A stretch of DNA of 64,000 nt from Dyadobacter arcticus (GTDB lineage: Bacteria; Bacteroidota; Bacteroidia; Cytophagales; Spirosomataceae): contig NZ_JAASQJ010000003.1 of assembly GCF_011762185.1 (NCBI RefSeq), positions 186,001-250,000 on the forward strand, read 5' to 3'. The notes below the pieces were generated by a model. That model saw only the letters and a program-made list of their open reading frames with translations, searched no databases and was not told where the DNA came from. Numbering within the stretch: position 1 is the first letter of the stretch; each line of letters begins with the position of its first letter. Shown here piece after piece: positions 16,400 through 26,493 of the stretch. Made by a program: the position numbers and the translations under genes.

Positions 16400-17860
16400 T
16401 CATTTTGTCTGCATTGACGTTGCTTCCTGCTTTGCGGCAAGCGTTTGCAACATTTCTGTTAAGGTATTTACTCTTGCTTCCAGGGCTGACAATTGCGAAA
16501 CCGATTTCCGCAATTCGTCATTTTCCTTTTTCAAATCTTTAACCGATTCGATCAGATGCGGGATGAAGCCAATGTAATTGACAGATTTGAAGCCTTTTTC
16601 ATCTGTTTTAACGAGTTCAGGGAAGATGGTTTCGACTTCCTGGGCGATAAAACCAGTTTGAATTGATTGATCCATCTTAGGGTCTTTCCAAATGAAGTGA
16701 TAACCCTGAATCTGATTGACTTTGCTTAGGCTGTTGCTGAGTGTAGAAAAGTCTTTTTTCAGTCTGCGGTCGGACGTCTGGATCAATGATCCGTTTAGGC
16801 GACCCTCGCCCGTTGCATTAACCAAAAATTTCCAGTCATCGCCTAGATAAAAACCAACCTCGTTGTCAACTTTCATCCCAATGAAAGTCTTTGCCTCTTG
16901 TTGAGAATTATTTAACCAAAGTCCGGCAGATTCGTTATTGCGACGGATACGAATACGTCCGCCTACGTCCAGGACAAACTGGGGTACCAAAACGCTTTTT
17001 CCTAATCCCAGATTACCATTCCTAAGCATTGTCAGGGCGTTCGATCTTGCACCAAAAGTGCCAATGCCTATTTGAAAAACTCTGTCTGTTGATTGTAGAT
17101 TAGACAGACTTGGTTGATCCTCAGTATCATTATAACTCCCTATTGACATGGAGTATGAGGCTTTTGATATTACCTTTTCACCCATCGCTACAGCCGAATT
17201 CCCGATTGCTTCACTTTCAACGCCAGTTGCAAAGGAGGCAACACCTGAAGCAAGAGTATTCTGCCCGAATGCGGCGGAGCTGAAGCCTATTTTGCCTATA
17301 TCCCAATTGTTATTATCAATGTAACCCGCTCTTAATATTGCTTTTCTCGGATACCAAATTAATTTGGGACCAGTATAGGTAGAAAATGATTGCGCTGGCA
17401 ATACGCCCCCTTCGTCGATTACTCCTGTTTGGATAATTGGATCCATATTTTTCCACCTGCCTGCTTCGGACGCATGTAGCGCATAGGGAACACTTAAAAG
17501 TTGAGATGAGCCAAGATTTACATAGTTAGTTCCACCTCCTGGATCTAATTCAACCTGTAGATAATGAAATTCAGATTTCCAGTCGATATTTTTGAAAATG
17601 CCATTTTGCGTAGTTCCTGCGCCAACAGCTACTGTAAAAACTCCGCCCTGGCTCGTAGAAGCGTTGTGTGTTTCCTGATAAACCATTGGGCCGATGGTTG
17701 TGGTGCTGTGAATTGTCAACCTCAATCCAATCGTAGCATTGGAAATCGCTCTGCCTTCAGCATCCCGTGCCACGCCTTGGAAACTGAATTGCTGGGGCGC
17801 CTGGGCGCTGGATAGAAAGGCTGCGAATACAAAAAAAGCAGCAAATATTGATGATCTCAT
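16400..17860 (-). CDS. Exported fibre protein with YadA-like head repeats and S74 chaperone domain (paralogue 2)
   Basis: The protein has 486 residues and the same architecture as its neighbour at 14818-16335: signal peptide, PQQFSFQGVARDA surface module, YadA-like head repeats (about 195-245, for example SFATGVESEAIGNSAVAMG), and an S74 domain with T-S363-D-R-R-L-K368 and GFIAQEVETIFPELV. It ends in a leucine-rich coiled coil that would trimerise. The two are clearly tandem duplicates; the S74 halves are closer to each other than the middle thirds, suggesting diversification of the exposed shaft. It lies 64 bp upstream of paralogue 1, so all three minus-strand genes down to 14126 may form one transcript. 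Confidence 0.85.
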   Translation of the reverse strand: MRSSIFAAFFVFAAFLSSAQAPQQFSFQGVARDAEGRAISNATIGLRLTIHSTTTIGPMVYQETHNASTSQGGVFTVAVGAGTTQNGIFKNIDWKSEFHYLQVELDPGGGTNYVNLGSSQLLSVPYALHASEAGRWKNMDPIIQTGVIDEGGVLPAQSFSTYTGPKLIWYPRKAILRAGYIDNNNWDIGKIGFSSAAFGQNTLASGVASFATGVESEAIGNSAVAMGEKVISKASYSMSIGSYNDTEDQPSLSNLQSTDRVFQIGIGTFGARSNALTMLRNGNLGLGKSVLVPQFVLDVGGRIRIRRNNESAGLWLNNSQQEAKTFIGMKVDNEVGFYLGDDWKFLVNATGEGRLNGSLIQTSDRRLKKDFSTLSNSLSKVNQIQGYHFIWKDPKMDQSIQTGFIAQEVETIFPELVKTDEKGFKSVNYIGFIPHLIESVKDLKKENDELRKSVSQLSALEARVNTLTEMLQTLAAKQEATSMQTK

Positions 17861-17903
17861 GTCTGTTTTGAATTTATTAGAATTCTAAAGATAGACCAGA
17901 GGG

Positions 17904-17934
17904 GCCGGAGGATAGAAATCGTTTATCCTCCGGC
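17904..17934. terminator. Hairpin between the amylase pseudogene and the fibre genes
   Basis: A perfect 11-bp stem (GCCGGAGGATA with TATCCTCCGGC) around a 9-nt loop lies just past the minus-strand amylase stop at 17966. No T-run follows on the minus strand, so termination may be weak or Rho-assisted. Confidence 0.55.
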
Positions 17935-17965
17935 AGATACAATGAATAAGCGGTATAAGAAATGC

Positions 17966-20344
17966 TTATTTCTTAATGAGCTTACCTGTTAAAGTTTTCT
18001 GGGGCGTTACCAGCTGATAGATGAAAATGCCTGATGGTAGCGGCTTTGCATTGAATTGAAACGTGTGTTTGCCTTTGGAATAGTTACCATCCGTGACGAC
18101 ACTCACAGACCTGCCTTGCATGTCAAGTATTTCCAGCTTTACGGGCATGTCTTCCGGCAGGCTTAACACAAACCGGGTCTCCGAATTTGCGGGATTGGGA
18201 TGAGAAGATACATTTAGGCCGGTTTCCTTTTCCTCTACACCCTCTTCGCGAGTAGCCGTCATTCTTTTTGTCGGCGCTTTCAAATCGGTCAGTATCTGAG
18301 GGGCAGTGTACGTTGCTTTTACGTAAACATTCTGGCCTTTTGAGTTGAATTGCTCATTCCAGGCTTTAATGACGTAATAGTTATTTTCATTGGGAACATG
18401 GTCTATGATCAAATTTCCCGCACCGGTAGTTTTTGCCAACAGCGTAGTTCCATCTTCCTTGTAAATAGCCAGCGTAAGTTTGGTAGCTTTTGCGGTTTTC
18501 GTAGGATAGAGGTCTAAATGAATGTTTTTGCCTGCCTCAGCATAAATTCTGCCCACCGTTCTGGGATTGAACCAGGCCCCAAAATCCGGAATGGCGCCTC
18601 CTTGTTTTAAAGATTTCGGATTTGAATCACCCAGATCGTCAGCCATTTCCCATTCCTGCGTAGTTGGAATGGCAGCGGGTGCAAAGCCTCCTGAAATCCC
18701 GGCCGGACCGAATACGCAATAGCCTCTCCGCACATTGGAGCCATCGCAAGGGGGTATCCAAAGCGTCACCTTCCCCGTGTTATCAGTCCAAACATCATTT
18801 GAATTGGCGCCCGAATAATCGTGCAGCTGTACGTTGTTTCCAAAATCAGTCTGAACGGTTACCGTCTGGCCGATTGTCCAGTTATCATTAACCGCTATTA
18901 TAGCCTTGGCCGACCGCTCGATCACCAATGCATCCTGCGCCTGCCATCTCACTTTATAAGCACCTGCTTTGAAACTTAGTTTTTGATGGCACCACATTAA
19001 GTTTGCGAGGTAATCCCGTACAGGTAAGTCGGTTAAAGAAGTCGGGAGGTGATTGTCACGTGTTGTGGTGGACATATCGAACAGGTCTTCAAAAAATATC
19101 TGCGGCGAACCGTCGACAGCCATTGCAATGGCATAAGCAACCTGAATCCGACCATCATCCGGGTTGATGTGTGCCGCAAGTTCGTCGCCAGTGTTCCAGG
19201 TAACGTAATCCCCGTTTGCGTCGAAAGTGGCAGGCCTGAATGTATCGTGATTATTCACAAAAGGCACGGTGCGGTAGCGATTACCTTGCTGCATTCCAGG
19301 AATATCTCCAAGATTGTAATTGCCGCCGCTGCTAATAATCCCGTACAGCCCGCCTCTCAATGAGAAATCAAATGTGCCTGCCAGATCTTCCGAACCGCCA
19401 TTGCTGAACTTGACGTCGTTAATGTATTGGTCCATTTCCCCCGCACTTCCCACATATTCACCTACATTAAACATATTGGCGCCGCCATTGGCCCAGCCAG
19501 CCTTGTATTTCACATTCCAGCTCAGATCCTGCACCACCCAATGCGGAAAATGCTTGACAGCATCCCATCTGAATCCATCCACGCCCGTCTGCTTTTTCAG
19601 CCAGATCATCCATTTGCGTGCTTCCGTAACATTGTAATTCAAATATTGAGGCGGATTGTAGGTAGCATTGGTGCTTAGGCCGTAAGAATTACCATCTTCA
19701 TAACTAAAATCCGGCCCCCAGCCACCCATGGCCCAGTTACCCGACGTGCTGTTGGTCCATTGATTGGGATGAAAATTCTGGTAATTCTTCGACCATCGTC
19801 CCGAACGGGCCAGATAGTTCTGCGCGGTTTCATCTGTTGCAGGAGTCGTGTATGAAACGTATCGAAAATTCTTATAGCCACTTTCATTTGCCATGGAATA
19901 AACGGGCTCCGGATCCTGGCCGCCTTCTCCATTCAAAGCGCCTGCATCGCTGGCATGGTTGAGTACCACATCTTGTATAACGCCTAATCCATTCGCATGC
20001 ATGACGGCTATCATTCGGAGCAAATCATCCTTGGTCCCAACTCTTGTTGTGACAGAACCTTTTTGAAATTTATCGCCCAGATCGTAAGGATCGAAAGGCG
20101 AATAGCCAACCTTGCTTGTGCTTGCATTTTTGATGGTAGGAGGTATCCAGACATGATCTATGCCCAGATTGCGGAGCCGGGGCGAGAGCTCGGTAAGTTA
20201 ATTGGCCCAGGAATTGACGTAGTTGGAATTGTTGTAATCCCAATAGAAACCCTGAAGAACAATCTTGCCATTCCAGGGATTTTGTGCCTTGAGACTATTA
20301 AAAAAGAAACAGATTAAAAGTGCCGACAGTAGTGTTTTGATCAT
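17966..20344 (-). pseudogene. GH13 alpha-amylase with T9SS tail, interrupted by one in-frame TAA
   Basis: Read from the ATG at 20344, the frame encodes a signal peptide (IKTLLSALLICFFFNSLKAQ), then NPWNGKIVLQGFYWDY, but meets TAA at 20200-20198 (codon 49). The same frame continues without further stops to 17966, 793 codons in all. The sequence right after the stop (LTELSPRLRNLG, VWIPPTIKNAS, VGYSPFDPYDLG) is conserved amylase. The catalytic residues are intact: D261 in GFRWDAVKH, E296 in NVGEYVG, D367 in FVNNHDT. The C-terminus is a T9SS type A domain (SHPNPANSETRF to GKLIKK). A single base change from a sense codon explains the break. It may be a recent pseudogene, a sequencing error or recoded. 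The downstream piece alone would lack the start of the barrel. Confidence 0.88.
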
Positions 20345-20734
20345 TGGAGATAAGATTAGGCGTGGAACATTTTTGAAATAAAATACTCCGATCAAAAATA
20401 TTAATAGCCGATTATCCTGTGGTGATCTGGGTTATCCAACGGTCAATATACGTTATGTAACTCATGGTTATTTTCGAAGAAAACATAGTCCGATAGGAAG
20501 ATTGCTTGGTTTTGTAAATATTTTAATATCTTTTTGTCTAGCGGTTACAATGACGCCCTACGAGTTAGGCAATCCGATCACTAGTAGTCCTTACATAAAC
20601 TCCTCCAACATCACATCTTGACTTCAACAGGGATCATTACGGTCTTTGCGGAGTAGGATATTTGCAATGTTTTGTTGAATTAAAATGTGTAAAACCGACA
20701 CGAGTTTAACTATCTACCAATTATACTTTAACCT
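20345..20734. other. Divergent intergenic region between amylase and susC-like genes
   Basis: These 390 bp hold no supported gene. They separate the minus-strand amylase from the plus-strand susC-like gene, so both promoters should lie here. The stretch is AT-rich with several TTTG/TTTT blocks, but I could not single out a -33/-7 pair with confidence. No hairpin terminator or repeat stands out. Confidence 0.6.
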
Positions 20735-23700
20735 ATGAGAATTTCTAGAAGAACGAGGGGCCGGAGCCTATGCCGGTGCTTTTATTCCCTATTAATGGCT
20801 ACCATGGTCATAACCGCTGCATCTGCTCAGGATGTGCCGGTAAAGGGAAAAATCAATGATGAGCAGGCGCAAGGATTGCCTGGAGTGAGTATTGTTGTGA
20901 AAGGTACCTCAGTTGGTACAGTAACGGACCTGGAAGGGAATTACACGGTGAATGCACCAAGTGCAGCAACACTTGTCATTTCTTTTATCGGTTATATTAC
21001 GCAGGAAATACCATTGGGAGGCAGAACGAGCCTGGATGTGAAGATGTTGACCGATACAAAAGCACTTGAAGAAGTAGTTGTTGTAGGTTATGGTACCGCC
21101 AAAAAAGCGACGCTCACCGGTGCGGTTACGGCCGTAAAAGGGGCAGAATTAGCAAAAGCACCGGCTACCAACCTTTCCAATACATTGGGTGGACGGTTAC
21201 CGGGTGTTTCTACGGTTCAGGGAAGCGGTGAACCTGGTTACGATGGTTCAGCGATCCGTATCCGCGGTACCAACTCGCTGGGTAACAGCAATGCACTTAT
21301 TGTAGTGGATGGAGTTCCAAACAGGAGCGGTGGTTTGGATCGTTTGAATCCAGCCGACATTGAGAGTATCTCGGTCTTGAAAGATGCTGCGGCTGCCATT
21401 TACGGTTCACGCGCTGGAAACGGGGTTATTCTGATCACTACCAAAAGAGGAAAAACCGGTAAGCCGCAGTTGTCGTATGATATCAATATGGGTATCGCAC
21501 AACCTACTCGCACACCTCAGATGTCCAATGCATCGGAATATGCGACCATTCGGAATGAATTGCAGATTTATGATAACTTACCCGTAGGCCAATGGTCTGG
21601 CGCGTTGCAAGGTTTCAATACCAATGGAGCCTACACAAGAACGGATAATGGCAATGTACTCAGCGCGGTTTTTACGCCTGATGACATTAAAAAATTCGGG
21701 GATGGCTCCGATCCGCTTCTTCACCCTAACACAGACTGGTATGGGTCGGTGATCAGGAATTGGTCGCCGCAGCAACGTCATAACCTGCAACTAACGGGCG
21801 GTAGCGACAACATTAAGTACCTCGCTTCTCTTGGCCACATCAACCAGGATGGTAATTATGTGAATTCAGCAACGGGTTACAAGCAATATGATATGCGTAT
21901 CAATTTGGATACAAAGATCAATAAGTATGTGAGCGCTAATCTGGGTCTGACATTGCGTGAAGAATTCCGTCGTTTTCCAAATGGCGGTGGAGCAGGGGAC
22001 ATTTTCCGGATGCTAATGCGCGGAAAACCAACTGAAATCGCCATCTGGCCAGACGGACGTCCGGGACCTGATATTGAAAACGGACAAAACCCTGCGGTTA
22101 TCACTACCAATACAACCGGTTATAACCACGATAAAAGGGACTACATCCAAACCAATGCATCATTGGACATTTTGATTCCCGGTGTTGAAGGCCTGAAAGT
22201 AACTGCCATGGCTGCGATCGATAAGCAATTGCGCCGTCAGAAATCCTTCCAGAAACCTTGGACGCTTTATTTTTGGGATAAGAAGACTTTTGAAGCAGAC
22301 GGAACATCGCCTTTCCTGACAGGAACGGTGCGTTCTACTTTCAGCGATCCACGTTTGACGGAGAGTTCATCACAAGAACTTTCTATCCAGTTGACGGGTC
22401 AGGTTTCGTATGAAAAACACATTAACTCGCACAATTTCAACGTAATGGCTGGTATCCAGCGTGAGAAAGTGGAAGCTGATGGTTTCCTGGCCTACCGCCG
22501 CTATTTCATCTCGCCGGTGGTTGACCAATTGTTTGCAGGTGGTACAGCCGAGCAGAATATAGACAATTTCGATCTTTTCAGACGTGCGCGTTTGAGTTAC
22601 TTCGGAAGGGCTGGTTACAATTACAAAGAAAAATACCTGGCTGAGTTTCTGTGGCGCGTAGATGGATCTTATGTGTTTCCAAAAGACGGTCGTTTCGGTT
22701 TCTTCCCTGGGGTTTCTGCGGGATGGCGTATTTCCGAAGAGGATTTCTGGAAGGGAAATATCAACTTCATGAACAATGTGAAAATTCGCGGTTCGTGGGG
22801 ACAAATGGGTGCTGAACCTTATTTCCTGGGAACAGAAACCCTTGCTGAGTACCAATATCTGGAAACAATGGGCTTTGGTTCCTATGTAATCAATGACCAG
22901 GTAGCCAAAACTTTGCTGGAAACCAGGGTTGCTAACAAAGCCTTTACCTGGGAGGTTGCCAACAACACCAATGTGGGTATCGAGGGAACATTGTTCAATG
23001 ATAGGGTCGCATTTGAATTCGATTACTTCGTGAATAACCGTTCCAATATCCTTATCCCAAAAATTGGCTCAACGCCTTCCAGCGCGGGTATCGATGGCAA
23101 GCTTCCCCCTCAAAACCTGGGTAAGCTGCAAAACAAAGGATGGGAGTTCAAACTGAGCTACGATGGCAGCTCGGACGATTTCACCTATTCGGTCAGCGTG
23201 AACGGTGGTTATGCCAAAAATAAGATCAAGTACTGGGATGAGACGCCTGGCGCACCATCTTACCAGCAAACAACCGGAATGCCTTACAACTCATTCCTGG
23301 CTTACCAGTATGACGGAGTTTTCAGAGACCAGGCCGAAGTTGATTCCAATCCATTGGATTACAGCGGTATCACCGGTTCGATCCGTCCGGGAGATATGAA
23401 GTTCAAGGATGTGAATGGAGATATGAAAATTACGGCAGATGATAAAATGCGGTCTGAAAAAACCAACCGTCCGCAATTTACCGGAGGCGCGTCCTTCAAC
23501 CTTGGGTATAAGGCTTTTGACTTGTCGATTTTATTCCAGGGAACATTAGGAGGTCTTCAATACATTGGTCAGACTGAATCCGGGGACATTGGTAATTACC
23601 TAAAATATGCCTACGATCACCGCTGGACAATTGACAATCCAAGCTCAACCGAGCCAAGGCTTGCTAATAGAAATAATACTTATTATACCAATTTCGATAA

Positions 23701-23950
23701 TGCCGGTGCCAATACGTATTTTTTAAGAAGCAACAATTATGTGCGTCTGAAAAATATTGAATTGGGATATAACCTGCCTTCCGAGATCGGCAGCAAAATA
23801 GGTTTGGGTAACCTTCGGGTCTATGTAAATGGGCTTAACCTGTTCACCATCGACAAGATCAAGATATGGGACCCGGAAGCGACTTCAACAAGCGGACAAT
23901 ATTATCCACAGTCGCGAGTGCTTAATGCAGGTGTACGTGTAACTTTTTAA
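20735..23950 (+). CDS. SusC/RagA-family TonB-dependent outer-membrane transporter
   Basis: The protein has 1071 residues. The basic N-terminus and hydrophobic stretch to about residue 31 (TAASAQ) form a signal peptide. A CarboxypepD_reg-like domain follows (about 33-112; VKGKINDEQAQGLPGVSIVV, GNYTVNAPSAATLVISFIGY). The SusC signature ALEEVVVVGYGTAKKATLTGAV leads into the plug domain, with IRIRGTNSLGNSNALIVVDGVP and DIESISVLKDAAAAIYGSRA. A 22-stranded barrel fills the rest and ends in an aromatic residue (VTF). It imports glycan oligomers across the outer membrane using TonB energy, with the SusD partner encoded 9 bp downstream. There is no STN domain, so anti-sigma signalling is not expected; the HTCS at 27798 is the likely regulator. 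Confidence 0.95.
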   Translation: MRISRRTRGRSLCRCFYSLLMATMVITAASAQDVPVKGKINDEQAQGLPGVSIVVKGTSVGTVTDLEGNYTVNAPSAATLVISFIGYITQEIPLGGRTSLDVKMLTDTKALEEVVVVGYGTAKKATLTGAVTAVKGAELAKAPATNLSNTLGGRLPGVSTVQGSGEPGYDGSAIRIRGTNSLGNSNALIVVDGVPNRSGGLDRLNPADIESISVLKDAAAAIYGSRAGNGVILITTKRGKTGKPQLSYDINMGIAQPTRTPQMSNASEYATIRNELQIYDNLPVGQWSGALQGFNTNGAYTRTDNGNVLSAVFTPDDIKKFGDGSDPLLHPNTDWYGSVIRNWSPQQRHNLQLTGGSDNIKYLASLGHINQDGNYVNSATGYKQYDMRINLDTKINKYVSANLGLTLREEFRRFPNGGGAGDIFRMLMRGKPTEIAIWPDGRPGPDIENGQNPAVITTNTTGYNHDKRDYIQTNASLDILIPGVEGLKVTAMAAIDKQLRRQKSFQKPWTLYFWDKKTFEADGTSPFLTGTVRSTFSDPRLTESSSQELSIQLTGQVSYEKHINSHNFNVMAGIQREKVEADGFLAYRRYFISPVVDQLFAGGTAEQNIDNFDLFRRARLSYFGRAGYNYKEKYLAEFLWRVDGSYVFPKDGRFGFFPGVSAGWRISEEDFWKGNINFMNNVKIRGSWGQMGAEPYFLGTETLAEYQYLETMGFGSYVINDQVAKTLLETRVANKAFTWEVANNTNVGIEGTLFNDRVAFEFDYFVNNRSNILIPKIGSTPSSAGIDGKLPPQNLGKLQNKGWEFKLSYDGSSDDFTYSVSVNGGYAKNKIKYWDETPGAPSYQQTTGMPYNSFLAYQYDGVFRDQAEVDSNPLDYSGITGSIRPGDMKFKDVNGDMKITADDKMRSEKTNRPQFTGGASFNLGYKAFDLSILFQGTLGGLQYIGQTESGDIGNYLKYAYDHRWTIDNPSSTEPRLANRNNTYYTNFDNAGANTYFLRSNNYVRLKNIELGYNLPSEIGSKIGLGNLRVYVNGLNLFTIDKIKIWDPEATSTSGQYYPQSRVLNAGVRVTF

Positions 23951-23959
23951 GAATCAACA

Positions 23960-25840
23960 ATGAAACTCAATTATAAATATTTGCTATTTTTTGCTGCGCT
24001 GGGCTCAGTTGGCCTGGTAGCATGCGACACGGAATTTCTGGATGTAACGCCTCCGACAGAAATTCCCGCGGAGGAAGTTTGGAAGGACGGAGCATTGTCT
24101 GAAGGCTTTGTTACCGGGATTTATGCTGGTCTTCAGCAGGGTGGATTTAGCGAGCAAATGCTTGCGTCCCTCACTGATGAAGCGGTGTTTACCCATACAG
24201 GAAGGAACATTAATACCGTCAATGAAGGCAGTTTAAGTCCTTCAAACCTTGGTTGGGTAGATGATACCTATGGATGGGGACCGATGTATACGAGGATCCG
24301 GGCTACAAACCAGGCAATTGCGAACCTGAAAACTGCCACTTTCGCTGACGAAACTTTGAAAGCCCGTCTGATGGGAGAAGCTTACTTCTTGCGGGCTTAC
24401 TATTATCAGCAATTGGTGCGCTATTATGGTTCTGTACCTATTATTACAAATGTGTATGCGTTGAATGAGGATTATTCAGTGGCGCGTAATACTTATGAGG
24501 AGAACATTGCGCGTATTACGATGGACTTGGATAGTTCTGCCATGTTGCTGAAAGGTAAAACGGCAGTGAAAGGCCGCGCAACCGAAGCCGCTGCATTGTC
24601 ATTAAAGTCGAGGGTATTGGTTTATGCCGCCAGCGACCTGCATGACATTCCTACTGCAAAAGCCAAGTCAACTGTCATCGCTGGGTTTCCAAATCCTGAA
24701 TTTCTGGGATATATTTCTGGCGACAGAACAGCGCGTTGGCTGGCTGCACAAGTTGCTTCAAAAGCTGCATTGGATGCAACAGATGGTGGCTATAAGTTAA
24801 ATCTGACTGCTCCGGTGACTGCTGAACAAGGGAAGACCAACTATATCTCTATGGCAATGGCTGGTGCAAGTGCTGACAAAACACTGGATGCTTCTGCTGC
24901 GAACGAAATCATTTTTGGACGGTTTTTCACAGCAAGTTTAGGTGAAGGCGCGCGTCAGACGGGGTTGAACAACGGTCCGAATGGCTATCACAACTGGGCT
25001 GGAAATACACCGATCGGTCTTTTGGTGGACGATTACCAAATGATGGATGGTACTGCATTCAAATGGACCAATCCGGCTCAAAAAGCGAGTCCGTATGTAA
25101 ACCGTGACCCTCGCTTTTATGCGACAATTATGTATGACGGTGCCAACTGGAAACCACGTCCTTCAGATGCAAAGGATCCTGCCAATCAGATCCAGACCGG
25201 TTCTTATGACCTGTTAGATGACAAAGGAGCACTCGTTAACCGAAAAGGATTGGATACCCGCAGTAGTTCAATTGAAGATTGGAATGGCAGCCGCACAGGA
25301 TACTACATGCGCAAGTTCATCGATCCAAACCCGGCATTGTACGACAATACGGATCGTCAGAACATCCCATGGCCATTCCTCCGGACTACTGAGAATGTCT
25401 TCAATTATATTGAAGCAAGCATTGAATTGGGACAAGATGCCGTTGCGCTGCAATGGCTAAACAAGGTCCGTTTCCGTGCAGGTATGCCGGCTGTGAAGGC
25501 TACGGGCGCTGCCTTAAAAGAGGCATTTCGTCATGAAAAAAGGGTTGAAATGGCTTATGAAGAGCAGCGTTACCACGATGCCCGTCGATGGATGATCGCA
25601 CCCACAACATTGGGAAGGCCACTTCAATACATTACCGTAATTGGTAAATTCAAGCCAGGTAAGTCGATGCGCGAGCCGTATCATTACGATCCTACGATTT
25701 ACGATTATACCTACACACCTGTGGAAGAAAAATCGCATGAAAATCGGACGTGGGTGGACAAAATGTATTTCCGACCATTCAGTCGCGACGAGATTAACCG
25801 GAATGCGAAATTGATCCAAAATCCAGGTTACGATAAGTAA
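23960..25840 (+). CDS. SusD/RagB-family glycan-binding lipoprotein
   Basis: The protein has 626 residues, a little longer than typical SusD. It has a lipoprotein signal with the lipobox Cys at position 22 (GLVAC22DTEFLD). The mature start FLDVTPPTEIPAEEVW is the standard SusD opening. TPR-like helices follow (FLRAYYYQQLVRYYGSVPII, the strongest family hallmark), and the C-terminal RagB/SusD domain has NYIEASIELGQDAVALQWLNKVR and RHEKRVEMAYEEQRYHDARRW. It is the surface lid that captures the ligand for the SusC-like barrel encoded 9 bp upstream. The glycan cannot be predicted; the adjacent (broken) alpha-amylase hints at starch or maltodextrin. A strong terminator ends the pair. Confidence 0.95.
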   Translation: MKLNYKYLLFFAALGSVGLVACDTEFLDVTPPTEIPAEEVWKDGALSEGFVTGIYAGLQQGGFSEQMLASLTDEAVFTHTGRNINTVNEGSLSPSNLGWVDDTYGWGPMYTRIRATNQAIANLKTATFADETLKARLMGEAYFLRAYYYQQLVRYYGSVPIITNVYALNEDYSVARNTYEENIARITMDLDSSAMLLKGKTAVKGRATEAAALSLKSRVLVYAASDLHDIPTAKAKSTVIAGFPNPEFLGYISGDRTARWLAAQVASKAALDATDGGYKLNLTAPVTAEQGKTNYISMAMAGASADKTLDASAANEIIFGRFFTASLGEGARQTGLNNGPNGYHNWAGNTPIGLLVDDYQMMDGTAFKWTNPAQKASPYVNRDPRFYATIMYDGANWKPRPSDAKDPANQIQTGSYDLLDDKGALVNRKGLDTRSSSIEDWNGSRTGYYMRKFIDPNPALYDNTDRQNIPWPFLRTTENVFNYIEASIELGQDAVALQWLNKVRFRAGMPAVKATGAALKEAFRHEKRVEMAYEEQRYHDARRWMIAPTTLGRPLQYITVIGKFKPGKSMREPYHYDPTIYDYTYTPVEEKSHENRTWVDKMYFRPFSRDEINRNAKLIQNPGYDK

Positions 25841-25862
25841 GTTCCAAAATGCCTTGGTGTTT

Positions 25863-25893
25863 AAAAACCGCTCCTGATCAGAGCGGTTTTTTT
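25863..25893 (+). terminator. Intrinsic terminator after susD-like gene
   Basis: ACCGCTC (25867-25873) pairs with GAGCGGT (25881-25887) around a 7-nt loop and is followed by seven T. It lies 22 bp after the stop codon and closes the susCD operon. Confidence 0.85.
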
Positions 25894-26073
25894 GTTGAAA
25901 TTGCTGGCAAAGTCCCACAAATCGGGGATTTCGATAAACACTACCACACTTATAGAGTTTATTTAAGTATTTGATTTACAGTATATTGTTAATTTTGGAA
26001 TAATCTTGGTAGTTATTAAACCAACAACGTGATTGCACAAGAGTCAAACAATAAAATGTTAAAAACAAAGATT

Positions 26074-26442
26074 ATGAAAAAGCTAATAATATCGGCAGTA
26101 GCCTTGACACTTATCTCTTTCGCCTCTGTTCAGGCTCAAACTGCGCAGCCAGAAACAACACAAAAAGAGGCAGTCACCCAAGATCCAACAACTCAGGAGC
26201 CGCCTGTAAAACCATCGAAAGAGGAAAAGGCGGGTAAGGAAGAAAAGGTTGCTGTGAAACCGGAAGATTTGCCAGAAGGAATTAAAAAAACCATTAAAGG
26301 AGAAGAATTCTCAGGTTGGACAGTTAACAAGGCTTTTTTAGTGAAAGAAGGCGATAAACCAGAATACTATGAATTACAGGTTGGAAATGGCAAAGAAAAC
26401 GCCAGGGTGAAACTTGATAAAAATGGAAAAAATGTAGGATAA
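26074..26442 (+). CDS. Small exported protein with a PepSY-like C-terminal domain
   Basis: The protein has 122 residues from the ATG at 26074, chosen because MKKLIISAVALTLISFASVQAQ is a clean signal peptide. An in-frame ATG at 26056 is possible and a GTG at 26029 unlikely. After the signal comes a Glu/Thr/Lys-rich low-complexity linker (about 23-65), then a 60-residue domain with DLPEGIKKTIKGEEFSGW, KAFLVKEGDKPEYYELQV and VKLDKNGKNVG. This layout matches the PepSY-like (putative beta-lactamase-inhibitor-like) domains common in Bacteroidota periplasmic proteins. The function is unknown; these are thought to inhibit or bind other proteins. Flanked by terminators, so it is probably monocistronic. 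Confidence 0.75.
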   Translation: MKKLIISAVALTLISFASVQAQTAQPETTQKEAVTQDPTTQEPPVKPSKEEKAGKEEKVAVKPEDLPEGIKKTIKGEEFSGWTVNKAFLVKEGDKPEYYELQVGNGKENARVKLDKNGKNVG

Positions 26443-26467
26443 AGTTGAGCAATCCTAAATTAGTGTG

Positions 26468-26493
26468 AAAAGCCGGAAAATTTTCCGGCTTTT
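26468..26493. terminator. Symmetric terminator after the PepSY-like gene
   Basis: AAAAGCCGGAAAA and TTTTCCGGCTTTT form a perfect 13-bp stem with no loop spacing, followed by T-rich sequence. It begins 26 bp after the stop. The symmetry would allow termination from either side. Confidence 0.8.

Noticed and set aside
14818..17860. Prophage tail genes, suggested by S74 domains
   Set aside because: No other phage genes nearby, and both proteins have Sec signals and a Bacteroidota surface module.
17966..20023. Amylase starting at an internal codon near 20023
   Set aside because: The frame carries conserved amylase sequence upstream, back to a signal peptide at 20344, broken only by one TAA; an internal start would remove part of the barrel.
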